This document shows positions 1 to 8,302 of a DNA stretch of 64,000 bases, one piece after another (the first letter of the stretch is position 1; the number at the start of each line of letters is the position of its first letter). A program made the translations under genes and the position numbers. The DNA lies in contig JAJFHZ010000011.1 in the NCBI GenBank assembly GCA_021775355.1, positions 1 to 64,000 on the forward strand, given 5' to 3'. The notes under the pieces are model-generated. The model was given only the letters and a program-made list of their open reading frames with translations. It did not search any database and was not told where the DNA came from. This DNA is from Amylibacter sp. (GTDB lineage Bacteria > Pseudomonadota > Alphaproteobacteria > Rhodobacterales > Rhodobacteraceae).

Positions 1-393
1 AATCCTTGAATCACGTATTCTTTTAAAGGCCAGAACCTAATTCCAATTGTGGAAACGGTGGCTTTCTACCTTGAACTTCAACTATAACGCGAATCTTTCA
101 TTAATCCAGCCTAAGTAATATAATTTATACTAAGTTATTAATATATTCTGAATCGCATAAATAGCATGCATCTATATAAAGATTAATCCAGAATTCGGCG
201 TAAAACCGTATATTTAGTGCATAAAATTAAGGTTAATTTGATTATGCGCTTAAAAGTGTTATACAAACCAAGGATAGTTATGGTATACGTCTAAACTATA
301 ATAATAAAAAATTAGTTCTACGAAACTAGTACAAAAATGTTCGGGAACTAGAAGATGGGAACCCATACCCATTTCAAACGAAGGTAGGTAAAT
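1..393. promoter_or_regulatory. AT-rich gene-free region upstream of mucR
   Basis: No gene is visible here. The stretch is very AT-rich and full of TpA steps, the kind of DNA that MucR/Ros proteins bind, so autoregulation of the downstream regulator is possible (inference). A short perfect hairpin ATGGG-AA-CCCAT lies at 355-366, and a purine-rich AAGGTAGG sits just before the start codon at 394. No promoter could be assigned with confidence. Confidence 0.4.
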
Positions 394-834
394 ATGAGTA
401 ATGAAGAATCAACAAACAATACTATTGCAAAAATTGTTGCGTCTTATGCGGCGCGCTCTGATGTGGCACCAGACGATATTGTCGAATTGATTGCCAAGCT
501 TAAGCATGCATTTTCTGCAGAGGGTAGCATAAACGCATCCACGGCCAATGAACGCACCGACAAACCAACACCTGCCTTGCCAATAAGCCAAGCCGTTACT
601 CAGAACCAAGTATTCTGTTTGTGCTGTGGCAAAGGCTTTAAAATGATTAAACGTCATCTTGGGGTAGAGCATGGATTGACCGAAGGCGAATATAGAAAGC
701 TATTCGATCTGCCGGAAAGTATGCCTTTGGTGGCACCTAGTTATTCTGATAAAAAAGCGGCGCATGCCAAAAAAGTTGGCCTTGGAAAATACCATCGGGA
801 TATTCCCAAGCTTGATGAAGCCTATTCAGAATAA
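394..834 (+). CDS. mucR: MucR/Ros family zinc-finger transcriptional regulator
   Basis: 146-residue DNA-binding regulator of the alphaproteobacterial MucR/Ros family. The zinc ligands fit the family pattern C-x2-C-x9-H-x4-H: Cys75, Cys78, His88 and His93. After the finger come the conserved segment GLTEGEYR and a basic tail. Members control exopolysaccharide, motility and cell-cycle genes by binding AT-rich DNA; in several alphaproteobacteria they act on flagellar and CtrA-regulon genes (family knowledge). Here it sits directly before motB and the flagellar locus, with the same orientation as motB, so a role in motility control is plausible but inferred. Length is typical and the start has a good ribosome-binding site. 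Confidence 0.9.
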   Translation: MSNEESTNNTIAKIVASYAARSDVAPDDIVELIAKLKHAFSAEGSINASTANERTDKPTPALPISQAVTQNQVFCLCCGKGFKMIKRHLGVEHGLTEGEYRKLFDLPESMPLVAPSYSDKKAAHAKKVGLGKYHRDIPKLDEAYSE

Positions 835-845
835 GCGATCCATGC

Positions 846-861
846 ATCTCTTTAAAGAGAT
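846..861. promoter_or_regulatory. 16-bp perfect palindrome between mucR and motB
   Basis: ATCTCTTT followed by its exact reverse complement AAAGAGAT, in the 113-bp gap between mucR and motB. A second pairing, GCATCTC (844-850) with GAGATGC (867-873), overlaps it, so two alternative hairpins are possible. There is no T-run, so it is not a standard terminator. It may be an operator or an RNA switch-like structure; function unknown. Confidence 0.35.
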
Positions 862-947
862 TGCTGGAGATGCCTCCGTACTCCATATGACATCAACCAA
901 TTATATCTGCTATTTCAGTGGTGGGTATTTATATAGGTAGCTCTGCA

Positions 948-1940
948 ATGGCCGATAAAAATAATATTATCATCATCAAAAAAGTCGAAGACGACGGCCA
1001 TGGAGGCCATCATGGCGGCGGGTGGAAAGTTGCCTATGCAGATTTCATGACGGCGATGATGGCGTTTTTTTTATTACTTTGGATTTTGGCTGCTTCTGAT
1101 GAGAATGCAAAACGCGGCCTAGCAGATTATTTTACACCTAGCCTTTCTCAGGCAGGTGGGCGTGGGCAGGGCCTTTTAGATGGGACTGTTTTAGGCGAAG
1201 ATGGCGTTTTGGGTGGCTCTAGCGGGTCTGAAAACGTGGGCCAGCTTCCCAACTTCGGACAAGAAAACCCATTGGTTGTTTTTGACAGTCGTTTGCGCAA
1301 TGAAACACCTACTGTCGTCATCGAGTACGAAGTTGTACCAAGCCCAGAAATGACTGAGGTTGGTAAGTTGCCAGAAGAACAAAATAATGCTGTGGAAGCC
1401 ATACCGGATACTGAGGTTTTAGAGGCAACCAATAAAGAGCTAGAGCAGAAACAAGCAGAGCGTGACGCGCTTCTTGACGCGGCTCGAGAACAAATTGAAG
1501 ACGCCGTTAAAGCTAACCCCAAGATTTCTGATCTTAGCGAGAACCTGATCTTTAAAATAGTGCCAGAGGGTCTTTTGGTGCAGTTGGTTGATCATAAGGG
1601 GCAGGCGATGTTTCATACAGGAAGCGCTCAGGTTCAGGCTGATACGCGAGAGGTTATACAAGCAATTTCCCGTGCAATTTTTGAGTTGCCTTATCCAATT
1701 GAAGTATCGGGTCACACAGATGCAACCCCCTACGCTCGGCAAACTGGATATGATAACTGGGAACTTTCTACAGATCGTGCAAACGCAACGCGACGGATCA
1801 TGGTTGCATCTGGAATAAACCCAACGAAAATTTCCCGGGTTTCAGGATTTGCTGACCAGCGTTTATTAAACAGCGAAAATCCAAAGGCGCCTGAAAACAG
1901 GCGCATAGGCATCCTTCTAATGTACCCCAACCCTGCATGA
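948..1940 (+). CDS. motB: flagellar motor stator protein MotB
   Basis: Stator subunit that anchors the MotA-MotB ion channel to peptidoglycan. One N-terminal membrane helix (about residues 28-50) carries the proton-binding aspartate, which falls at Asp32 when the ATG at 948 is used, the same number as in E. coli MotB; this supports that start over a GTG at 918. An AGG lies 10 bases upstream. A charged, coiled-coil-like linker follows, then an OmpA-type peptidoglycan-binding domain with GHTDATP and the later LSTDRA segment. About 330 residues, normal for the family. Its partner motA is about 20 kb away at 21821, not adjacent as in many bacteria. Confidence 0.93.
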   Translation: MADKNNIIIIKKVEDDGHGGHHGGGWKVAYADFMTAMMAFFLLLWILAASDENAKRGLADYFTPSLSQAGGRGQGLLDGTVLGEDGVLGGSSGSENVGQLPNFGQENPLVVFDSRLRNETPTVVIEYEVVPSPEMTEVGKLPEEQNNAVEAIPDTEVLEATNKELEQKQAERDALLDAAREQIEDAVKANPKISDLSENLIFKIVPEGLLVQLVDHKGQAMFHTGSAQVQADTREVIQAISRAIFELPYPIEVSGHTDATPYARQTGYDNWELSTDRANATRRIMVASGINPTKISRVSGFADQRLLNSENPKAPENRRIGILLMYPNPA

Positions 1941-1968
1941 ATGTAGCGAACAGTAAGAATAACCAACG

Positions 1969-2610
1969 TTATTGAATGCTTATTCCATTAAGGTTTTGAT
2001 CGCCCGGCAGTTTTGATCGTTCAAGAATAATCTTTGAAACTGCTTGAGAGCGAACCGTATTCAACTTGGCAAAGATCGGAGCAGCATCGCGCTCTTTCAT
2101 CTGGCCAAGAACCATAACGGTCACTTCAATATCCAATGTGTTCATTATGCCCGCAGCTTCTTTTGGCTTCATCCCGCTGTAGATCGAAACCAATCGTTTT
2201 AGATCATCGCTTTTAGCCTGCTCCACGCGGCTCAGAAGCCCCTCAATATCTTTCTTTAACGCTCTCAACCGTGTCGTTTCTTGCGTTAGTTTTTCTTCCG
2301 CAAGGCGAACGCCCGCTTTTCGCTCATCCAACGCCGCTTTTTGTGTCTTTAAAAGGTCACGTTCATGATCGATTGCCAAAAGTATCTCTTCAGGAGTTTC
2401 ACATTGTTGTGGGGTCATTATAGGCTTGGTTTCTTCCTTTTTCTTAGGCTTTGTTGCCCCAGCGAAACTAGGATTGGTAAAACTAAATAGCGGCTGTTTG
2501 AAATCAGCCCCTACGCTTCCAATATCATCAAATACTGCCACCACAAGCTTAGCAGAGCCTGAAATTACTAAAAAACAAAGAAGTATTCGTAATGGTTTAA
2601 ATAGCCTCAC
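1969..2610 (-). CDS. MotE-like flagellar protein (MgtE N-terminal-like domain)
   Basis: 213 residues: an N-terminal membrane segment or signal (about 7-27), a long charged coiled coil (about 85-150), and a C-terminal alpha-helical domain resembling the MgtE/FliG intracellular fold, with segments like MNTLD and MKERDAAPIFAKL. This layout matches MotE-type proteins, known in rhizobia as chaperones that stabilise the periplasmic motor protein MotC. Its start overlaps the stop of the DUF6468 gene by ATGA, so it is the last gene of the fliL-fliM-DUF6468-motE operon. The gene ends 28 bp from the convergent motB. The role is assigned by domain and context; partner identity is not known here. Confidence 0.7.
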   Translation of the reverse strand: MRLFKPLRILLCFLVISGSAKLVVAVFDDIGSVGADFKQPLFSFTNPSFAGATKPKKKEETKPIMTPQQCETPEEILLAIDHERDLLKTQKAALDERKAGVRLAEEKLTQETTRLRALKKDIEGLLSRVEQAKSDDLKRLVSIYSGMKPKEAAGIMNTLDIEVTVMVLGQMKERDAAPIFAKLNTVRSQAVSKIILERSKLPGDQNLNGISIQ

Positions 2611-2987
2611 AACTCTCGACTCCGCGCTGTTTCAAAAAAACTACGCACCAATTCAGTTTTTCCAGGCAGTATAATTCTACCAACATGTGTTTGTAATGAC
2701 TTACGGTCAGATTCAAATGCAATGTTATTTTCAGTACTCTGGCCCTTGGCAGGTTCTTTAGGTCGTTTAGCCTTTTGGGGTGCAGGCTTGGCAGGCGAAG
2801 TTGCGGACTTGTAATCCTTCAAGGATGTCTCTGACCGATTTACTGCTTCCGAAAATTGGCCAACCATTGGCTCTAGGCTATTCAGTGCCGACAGCAACTT
2901 GCGCACCCGTAAATCAACAAGGTAAATATAGCCGATTGTTCCTACGAGTAGCACCAAAATCAGTGCATTTATTGCTATTGTTATCAT
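2607..2987 (-). CDS. DUF6468-type membrane protein of the flagellar locus
   Basis: 126 residues with an N-terminal membrane helix (about 3-24), a coiled-coil-like stretch (30-58), a Lys/Pro/Ala-rich linker (about 65-85) and a conserved C-terminal segment ending in FFETARSREL. The layout fits the alphaproteobacterial DUF6468 family found between fliM and motE, and is similar to Caulobacter PflI, a bitopic proline-rich protein needed for correct flagellar placement (recalled, not searched). Its neighbours support this: it is translationally coupled to motE downstream (ATGA) and starts 4 bp after the fliM stop. Confidence 0.6.
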   Translation of the reverse strand: MITIAINALILVLLVGTIGYIYLVDLRVRKLLSALNSLEPMVGQFSEAVNRSETSLKDYKSATSPAKPAPQKAKRPKEPAKGQSTENNIAFESDRKSLQTHVGRIILPGKTELVRSFFETARSREL

Positions 2988-2991
2988 GATG

Positions 2992-3921
2992 CTAGCTTTC
3001 TATTTCACATAAGGTTTTCGATATCCGCAAGGCGACGGATCCGTTTTTTCGGCAGCCCATAGCCGCACGAAACATCTTTTTGCCACTACAATTGACCAGA
3101 ACTTCATGTTCGGCATTTATGCCGATGTCCAATATTTGGCCGGGCTGCCATGCCAACACTTCGCGTAAGGGAAATGTCAATTCTTGCATGATTGCTGTCA
3201 GTTGGATATCGGTGCCTTGTAATGACTTTGTGAGCGCCCCACGCCAACCATTTTCGTTACCAAAATCGCCACCACGAAATGGTTGCGAAAAAGCCGCGTT
3301 TACAGATTCAAATGTAATATAAGGAATAATAAAGGTTACCTGTCCGCCCTGCTCTTCCAACAAAACATCGATTACAACTTTCACACAAGCGCTTCCGGGA
3401 TCTGCCAACTCGATCTCTTTCGGGTCTTCCTCCTGAGCACTTACGTGAAATTCCACGGGAGTAATGCACGAGAACTTTCGCGATAATTCTTGCAAGATAG
3501 CGTCATAGAACTTTACACCAATACGTTTTTCAATACCGGTAAAGTCGCGTGATTTTTGTGCTTTGGCTGAAGGTTTCCCACCCAACATCGTTTGCAATAC
3601 CGTAAAAACCAAATTGGACTCAGCCACAATACCCAATTGGCCATCCCAAGGGTCGGCAGACACAACCCCAAATAAGGTGGGTGCCGAAAAATTCTTTAAT
3701 GCATCCTCGCAAGACATATACTCAAATGACTTTAAAGTTACTACAGTTCTTGTGGACGTATACTCATTCAAGGCAAGGACAAGTGACGCCTCAAATTGTT
3801 CAAACAAGACTTCCATCATTGGAAGCCGGCCATGGGTGGTCTTTGATCTCACGATAATCTGTTCTTCAACAGACATGGCTTCAAGCTCTTCATCTGTAAG
3901 AGGTTGGACTTGTGCATTCAT
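2992..3921 (-). CDS. fliM: flagellar motor switch protein FliM
   Basis: C-ring switch protein, 309 residues. The N-terminus (LTDEELEAM, residues 8-16) resembles the short CheY-P-binding peptide of FliM. The middle domain contains the family's FEASLVLALNEYT and SAPTLFGVV-like segments, and the C-terminal part is a SpoA/SurfaceP domain with WQPGQILDIGINAEHEVLVNC. CheY binding at the N-terminus and FliG/FliN contacts are family knowledge. It lies 17 bp downstream of fliL and 4 bp before the DUF6468 gene, in one operon. Confidence 0.9.
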   Translation of the reverse strand: MNAQVQPLTDEELEAMSVEEQIIVRSKTTHGRLPMMEVLFEQFEASLVLALNEYTSTRTVVTLKSFEYMSCEDALKNFSAPTLFGVVSADPWDGQLGIVAESNLVFTVLQTMLGGKPSAKAQKSRDFTGIEKRIGVKFYDAILQELSRKFSCITPVEFHVSAQEEDPKEIELADPGSACVKVVIDVLLEEQGGQVTFIIPYITFESVNAAFSQPFRGGDFGNENGWRGALTKSLQGTDIQLTAIMQELTFPLREVLAWQPGQILDIGINAEHEVLVNCSGKKMFRAAMGCRKNGSVALRISKTLCEIES

Positions 3922-3938
3922 TTTAATAAACTCCCATT

Positions 3939-4508
3939 CTACTGCACAATGATATCTGAAATAAGCACCTCTTTAGGGGCTTCGCTTTCGGTGACAGCGC
4001 GCGCACGGCGCAAGAGTTCGGACTTTAATCTAATCACCCCAACAGCTCCGCTCAAATCGCGTTCGGTCAGCTGTCGTAAATAGTTCTGGAATGCATCACG
4101 TATGTATACTTTACGCTCTGTAACATGTTCAGAATTCTCTGCATTTGCATCAAACACAAGCGCGAGATTAAGTTTCAGAAAACGGCTGCTTTTGCGGCCC
4201 GTTTCAGTAATTGAAGTGATATTCACGATAATTTCCTTAAGTGGGTCCACAACCAAAGATTCGTTTGTTGCGTGTTGCCCTTCCTGCATGACATCCTCTG
4301 ATGCATGCCCCTTAGACTCATGGTCAGGATCTTCTGATCCCCCACCAACCACAAGGGCAAGAGTAGCCTCAACCCCCAACGACAGAGCCAGCCCACCCGC
4401 CACGGCAGACAAGCTTAGTAGTACCGCCAAAACCAAAATAGGCCATTTTCGACGTGGCTTTTCTTCAGAACCATCAACGGGCACAATTTCAGTGTTTTCC
4501 TTTGACAT
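3939..4508 (-). CDS. fliL: flagellar basal body-associated protein FliL
   Basis: 189 residues: a short cytoplasmic N-terminus, one membrane helix (about 23-48), an acidic/His-containing periplasmic linker, and the FliL domain with VDPLKEIIVNI and the final segment ending in VLISDIIVQ. FliL rings surround the stator and help its assembly or output (family knowledge). It is the first gene of a minus-strand operon with fliM, DUF6468 and motE and faces fliF across a 146-bp divergent gap. A second, more diverged FliL-like protein is encoded at 32467. Confidence 0.88.
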   Translation of the reverse strand: MSKENTEIVPVDGSEEKPRRKWPILVLAVLLSLSAVAGGLALSLGVEATLALVVGGGSEDPDHESKGHASEDVMQEGQHATNESLVVDPLKEIIVNITSITETGRKSSRFLKLNLALVFDANAENSEHVTERKVYIRDAFQNYLRQLTERDLSGAVGVIRLKSELLRRARAVTESEAPKEVLISDIIVQ

Positions 4509-4654
4509 GGATTACTTAAACAACCTCATAAATTATATATATAGAATAAACAACTATCAATGTTTAAGCAAGTATAAATATAATTCAATGCTTGCTTTTG
4601 AAGGATTAAATAGGATACTTTAATCTTTAAGTACTTAGCTTGAAAGGTGTGCCC
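4509..4654. promoter_or_regulatory. divergent promoter region fliL / fliF
   Basis: 146 bp of AT-rich DNA separate the starts of the fliL operon (minus) and fliF operon (plus), so promoters for both must lie here or nearby. Several TTAA half-sites are present (for example around 4605-4630), but none has the 7-bp spacing of a canonical CtrA site. I saw no convincing sigma-54 type -24/-12 element. Confidence 0.4.
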
Positions 4655-6313
4655 GTGAAGGAAATTTTAGAAAATCTTGCCTCTCTAGGGCGCGGGCGTC
4701 TTTTGGCTTTGGGCAGCATTGGTCTAGGATTGGTCTTTGCTATGGTATTCGGGGTGGGTACGATTATGACGCCTAGCTATGCGCCTCTTTACAACAATCT
4801 TACTGCGGCAACGGCAAGCGACGTTGTGAATACACTTGAGCAGGCTGGTTTCAGTGTCAAACTTTCTGGGGGAGGGTCGACTGTCAGTGTTGCCCAAAGC
4901 CAAATTCCGCGGGCCCGCATGGCTCTGGCAGACAAGGGTTTACCGAACGAAGGTACCCCGGGATGGGAATTGTTTGATCAATCAAGTGGATTAGGCATGA
5001 ACAGCTTTATGCAGAAAATAAACCGACTGCGCGCCTTAGAAGGGGAATTGGCGCGCTCTATTCAATCATTGAGTTCCGTAGAAGCTGCAAGAGTGCATTT
5101 GGTTTTACCCGAACGTGAAGCATTTTCGCGAAACAGGCCATCGCCCAGTGCATCTGTTATTATACGCAGCCATTCGAATACTCAAATTCCCCACCGCCAA
5201 GCGTTGTCGATTCAGGCTTTGGTTGCTGCTGCGGTTCCAGAAATGGTACCGGATCAAGTGACGGTTATTTCTTCTACTGGCGAGGCGATTCTGGCGGGCA
5301 GCAAATCGGGTGCTGGCAAAGTTACCTTGGACACCGTCAAAACGGAGATTGAAGATCGGCTTTCAAGCAACATAGCCAACATTCTGACTGCGCGTGTTGG
5401 TGCAGGCAATGCGCGGGTTCAGGTGGCAGTCTCTCTCAACCATGAAAGACAAATCATCAAGGCGCAAAGCTTTGACCCCGACCAACGGGTTGTCAGATCA
5501 ACGGAATCCAGTGAGGAGTCTAGCAGTGACGGAACTCCTGTCGCAGGAACTGTAGATATTGCCAATAACTTGCCAGGCAGCCTCGATCTGGATCCGGGTT
5601 CGGCCGCATCTACAAGTGAAACTGCAGTAACAAGAGAGGTAGTCAATTATGAGATTGGAAGCTCTAATACAGAAACCGTTCGAGAAGCTGGCAAAATTGA
5701 AAAAATATCCGTTGCCGTATTGGTCAACAGTGTGCGTTCTGTAGATGCCAACGGCAATGTAACATACGAAGATCGCAGTAAAGAAGAGCTGGATCGTCTG
5801 CAACAACTTATAGAGTCTGCATCTGGAATAAATTTGGAACGGGGTGATAGTATTTCCGTAGATAGCTTGCGTTTCATAGATTACAATAATGATCTTGGCG
5901 AACCTATTGGTGTATCCATGGGGCAAATATTCTTTGAAAATTTAGCTTCGATTCTACGTGGCCTTTTTGCCCTAGGTTTGGTTGGGGTTATTTTGATGCT
6001 AGGTGTTCGCCCTACCCTAAATCTGATGTTGGAAGCGCCCAGAAATGCTACTGAACCTGCTCTTATAAACGCAAGTGAGCCCAGAGCGGTATTGCCAAAA
6101 AATTCCACTATTAAGTTAACAGACGAAACCAATCATGGAGCAGGTTCAGGGATTGGCGCGTTATCTGACGAGTCTACGGAAAATCTTCCGCCATTGATTT
6201 CTGGCAATAATAATATCGAACGTCAAAGGATCAGCGCTTTTACCAATATTGTAGAACAAGAACCCGAAGAATCCATGAAAATCATCAACCATTGGTTGGC
6301 AGAAAGAGCGTAG
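4655..6313 (+). CDS. fliF: flagellar MS-ring protein FliF
   Basis: Forms the MS ring in the inner membrane. 552 residues from GTG 4655, chosen because AAAGG lies 7 bases upstream; a TTG at 4640 is the alternative. Membrane helix 1 (about 15-38) is followed by the ring-building motifs including ALADKGLPNEG, GWELFD and VHLVLPER. The second membrane helix lies near residues 430-450. The C-terminus ends in a short amphipathic segment (MKIINHWL) where FliF binds FliG. First gene of fliF-fliH-fliN-fliP. Confidence 0.95.
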   Translation: MKEILENLASLGRGRLLALGSIGLGLVFAMVFGVGTIMTPSYAPLYNNLTAATASDVVNTLEQAGFSVKLSGGGSTVSVAQSQIPRARMALADKGLPNEGTPGWELFDQSSGLGMNSFMQKINRLRALEGELARSIQSLSSVEAARVHLVLPEREAFSRNRPSPSASVIIRSHSNTQIPHRQALSIQALVAAAVPEMVPDQVTVISSTGEAILAGSKSGAGKVTLDTVKTEIEDRLSSNIANILTARVGAGNARVQVAVSLNHERQIIKAQSFDPDQRVVRSTESSEESSSDGTPVAGTVDIANNLPGSLDLDPGSAASTSETAVTREVVNYEIGSSNTETVREAGKIEKISVAVLVNSVRSVDANGNVTYEDRSKEELDRLQQLIESASGINLERGDSISVDSLRFIDYNNDLGEPIGVSMGQIFFENLASILRGLFALGLVGVILMLGVRPTLNLMLEAPRNATEPALINASEPRAVLPKNSTIKLTDETNHGAGSGIGALSDESTENLPPLISGNNNIERQRISAFTNIVEQEPEESMKIINHWLAERA

Positions 6314-6316
6314 AAA

Positions 6317-6964
6317 ATGGCTTTGATATTTCGCCGAAATTTCGATGATGAACTGGATCGGGAAACTGGGGGTGGCACAAATATCTGTACTTGCACCCAT
6401 CCGACCCAAGGAGAAATAGACGCACTAATTGAAGACGCCAAATCAAAAGGATTTCAATCAGGGCTTGAGGCAGGCTATGGCAATGCCTTGGAAGAGTTTC
6501 GCAAAGAGGCTACCCAAAATCAGAATGATGCATTGGTGAAAATTAAGGATCAATTGCGAAATTTGATTGATAAATCTGACAGTCACAGTGCTACTTTGGA
6601 ATCACAAGTTTTAGATTTTTCATTGTCGATATGTGAACAACTTTTCCCCTATTTACGGCATAGCCAATCTCATGAGCGAGCCCTTACACAAATAAAAGAT
6701 ACGATGCGACTTGCTATGAGCAGCCCGACTATCCATATCGCACTTTCAAAAACAGCCCTTCCTATTTTGACGCCCTTTATTGAACAAGCTGCGAAAGAAC
6801 TTAACGTATCGGATCAGATCAAACTGTCAATTGATGAAAACCTCAACGACGGGGCAACCCACATCGAGTGGAAGAACGGCTTTATGGAATACAATTTTGA
6901 AACCGTCTGCGAGAGTATTTTATGCGCTTTAAAAGCTGCTCAAAAGACCGATTTAAGCCCTTAA
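6317..6964 (+). CDS. fliH: FliH-like flagellar export ATPase regulator
   Basis: 215-residue soluble protein. The region after an acidic N-terminus has helical segments with a GFQSGLEAGYGNALEEF stretch that contains glycine-spaced residues, as in the GxxxG helix of FliH. The C-terminal half (about 100-205) resembles the FliH/HrpE/NolV domain that binds FliI. It starts 3 bp after the fliF stop and is followed by fliN, which also interacts with FliH in other bacteria. Sequence similarity to FliH is weak by eye, so the call rests partly on operon position. Confidence 0.72.
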   Translation: MALIFRRNFDDELDRETGGGTNICTCTHPTQGEIDALIEDAKSKGFQSGLEAGYGNALEEFRKEATQNQNDALVKIKDQLRNLIDKSDSHSATLESQVLDFSLSICEQLFPYLRHSQSHERALTQIKDTMRLAMSSPTIHIALSKTALPILTPFIEQAAKELNVSDQIKLSIDENLNDGATHIEWKNGFMEYNFETVCESILCALKAAQKTDLSP

Positions 6965-6974
6965 ATAAACGAAA

Positions 6975-7385
6975 GTGAAACAAATGCCTGAAGAAGCAAC
7001 ACCCCAAGTGGATGAAATATCCCTTGATCAAAAAGCAGGAATGGAGGGCATACTCCCTCAAATGGAAACCGAGAATGACGATCCAACTGTCGTCGATCCA
7101 GAAGCAACGGTGAAAGTTGAGCCTAGTAAAGATAAAAGCATCGACGCCATGCTGAACGTTGGTATGAATGTTCAAATTATTCTGGGTTACAGCCAGATGC
7201 CGATCGCAGACTTATTGAAGCTAAGCCGGGGTTCAGTCATCGAGCTGAGCAAGCGAATTGGAGAGCCTGTCGATGTCGTTATCAATCAAAGCTTAGTAGC
7301 CCGGGGGGATTTGGTGAAAGTGGGCGACAATCGTATCGGTATTTCTTTAACCGAGATCGTCAAAGATCATATTCTCGAAAGTTGA
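6975..7385 (+). CDS. fliN: flagellar motor switch protein FliN
   Basis: 136 residues: an acidic, disordered-looking N-terminus (1-50), then a SpoA domain (about 55-130) with the typical NVQIILGYSQMPIADLLKL and the RGSVIELSKRIGEPVDVVINQ segments. FliN tetramers form the bottom of the C-ring and dock the FliH-FliI export ATPase. Start is either the GTG at 6975 or the ATG at 6984; neither has a strong ribosome-binding site. The stop codon lies 3 bp before the chosen fliP start. Confidence 0.93.
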   Translation: MKQMPEEATPQVDEISLDQKAGMEGILPQMETENDDPTVVDPEATVKVEPSKDKSIDAMLNVGMNVQIILGYSQMPIADLLKLSRGSVIELSKRIGEPVDVVINQSLVARGDLVKVGDNRIGISLTEIVKDHILES

Positions 7386-7387
7386 TT

Positions 7388-8248
7388 ATGGAATATTCAT
7401 GGTCAAAACTCACAAGAAACGCCTGCATAAGATTAGCCAGAATTCTAGGCTTGGGCGTATTTGTAAGTCTTGTCCCGCATTCAATGGCCATTGCCCAGGA
7501 TTCAGGGGCAAGTTTGCTGGAAACATTGTCTGGCACTTTAAGCGATGCACCTGTTGGTTCAGATGAGCGCGCAACCCTTAGCGGCAATATTTTGCAACTT
7601 ATTGCATTGATGACTATCCTGAGTGTAGCCCCTGGTTTATTGGTGGTAATGACCAGCTTTACCCGCTTTATCATCGTATTTTCTGTTTTACGTTCCGCTT
7701 TGGGTTTGAACCAAACTCCGCCCAACATTGTTCTTTCCAGCATGGCACTGTTTATGACGTTCTTTGTCATGCAGCCTGTTTTTGAAGATGCTTGGTCTGA
7801 TGGTGTGCGCCCTTTGTTGAACAACGCTATTACGGAAACACAGGCATTTCCGCGTGTGGCGGACCCATTTAAAAAGTTCATGTTTGTGAATACACGATTG
7901 CAAGATATTGAACTGTTTCGCGATATTGCGGCGCGCAGCGATGGTACTGATACCAAAACCCTGAAAGACCCCGAAACGGTTGAAGATGTTGGATGGCGAG
8001 AGTTGGTTCCGGCCTTCATGATTTCAGAGTTACGCCGGGCTTTTTACATTGGGTTCCTTATCTATCTACCCTTCGTCGCAATCGATTTGATTGTTGCTTC
8101 TGTTTTGATGGCTGCAGGTATGATGATGATGCCGCCTGTTCTGATATCGCTACCGTTCAAAGTCATCTTCTTTGTTCTTATTGACGGCTGGTACATGTTG
8201 GCCGGCAGTTTAATGGAGAGCTACATTCCAATTGCCAGCGGAGGGTGA
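7388..8248 (+). CDS. fliP: flagellar export gate protein FliP
   Basis: Core subunit of the FliPQR export gate, 286 residues. An N-terminal cleavable signal peptide ends near the Ala-rich MAIAQD segment, as is usual for FliP. Conserved blocks follow: LIALMTILSVAPGLLVVMTSF, the RSALGLNQTPPN stretch, and the C-terminal FIGFLIYLPF-like and MMMMPPVLISLPFK regions. The ATG at 7388 was preferred to a TTG at 7382 because GAAAG lies 6 bases upstream. Fourth gene of the fliF operon. Confidence 0.95.
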   Translation: MEYSWSKLTRNACIRLARILGLGVFVSLVPHSMAIAQDSGASLLETLSGTLSDAPVGSDERATLSGNILQLIALMTILSVAPGLLVVMTSFTRFIIVFSVLRSALGLNQTPPNIVLSSMALFMTFFVMQPVFEDAWSDGVRPLLNNAITETQAFPRVADPFKKFMFVNTRLQDIELFRDIAARSDGTDTKTLKDPETVEDVGWRELVPAFMISELRRAFYIGFLIYLPFVAIDLIVASVLMAAGMMMMPPVLISLPFKVIFFVLIDGWYMLAGSLMESYIPIASGG

Positions 8249-8302
8249 CAATGTATATCTCTCACGCCTCTATGCTCAAATAAATATAGGATAATACTCA
8301 AA

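Noticed and set aside
4605..4640. TTAA pairs upstream of fliF as CtrA sites
   Set aside because: Spacings are 3 and 10 bp, not 7; TTAA is frequent in this AT-rich gap.
7360..8019. 219-codon minus-strand frame inside fliP
   Set aside because: Shadow; fliP motifs are unambiguous on the other strand.
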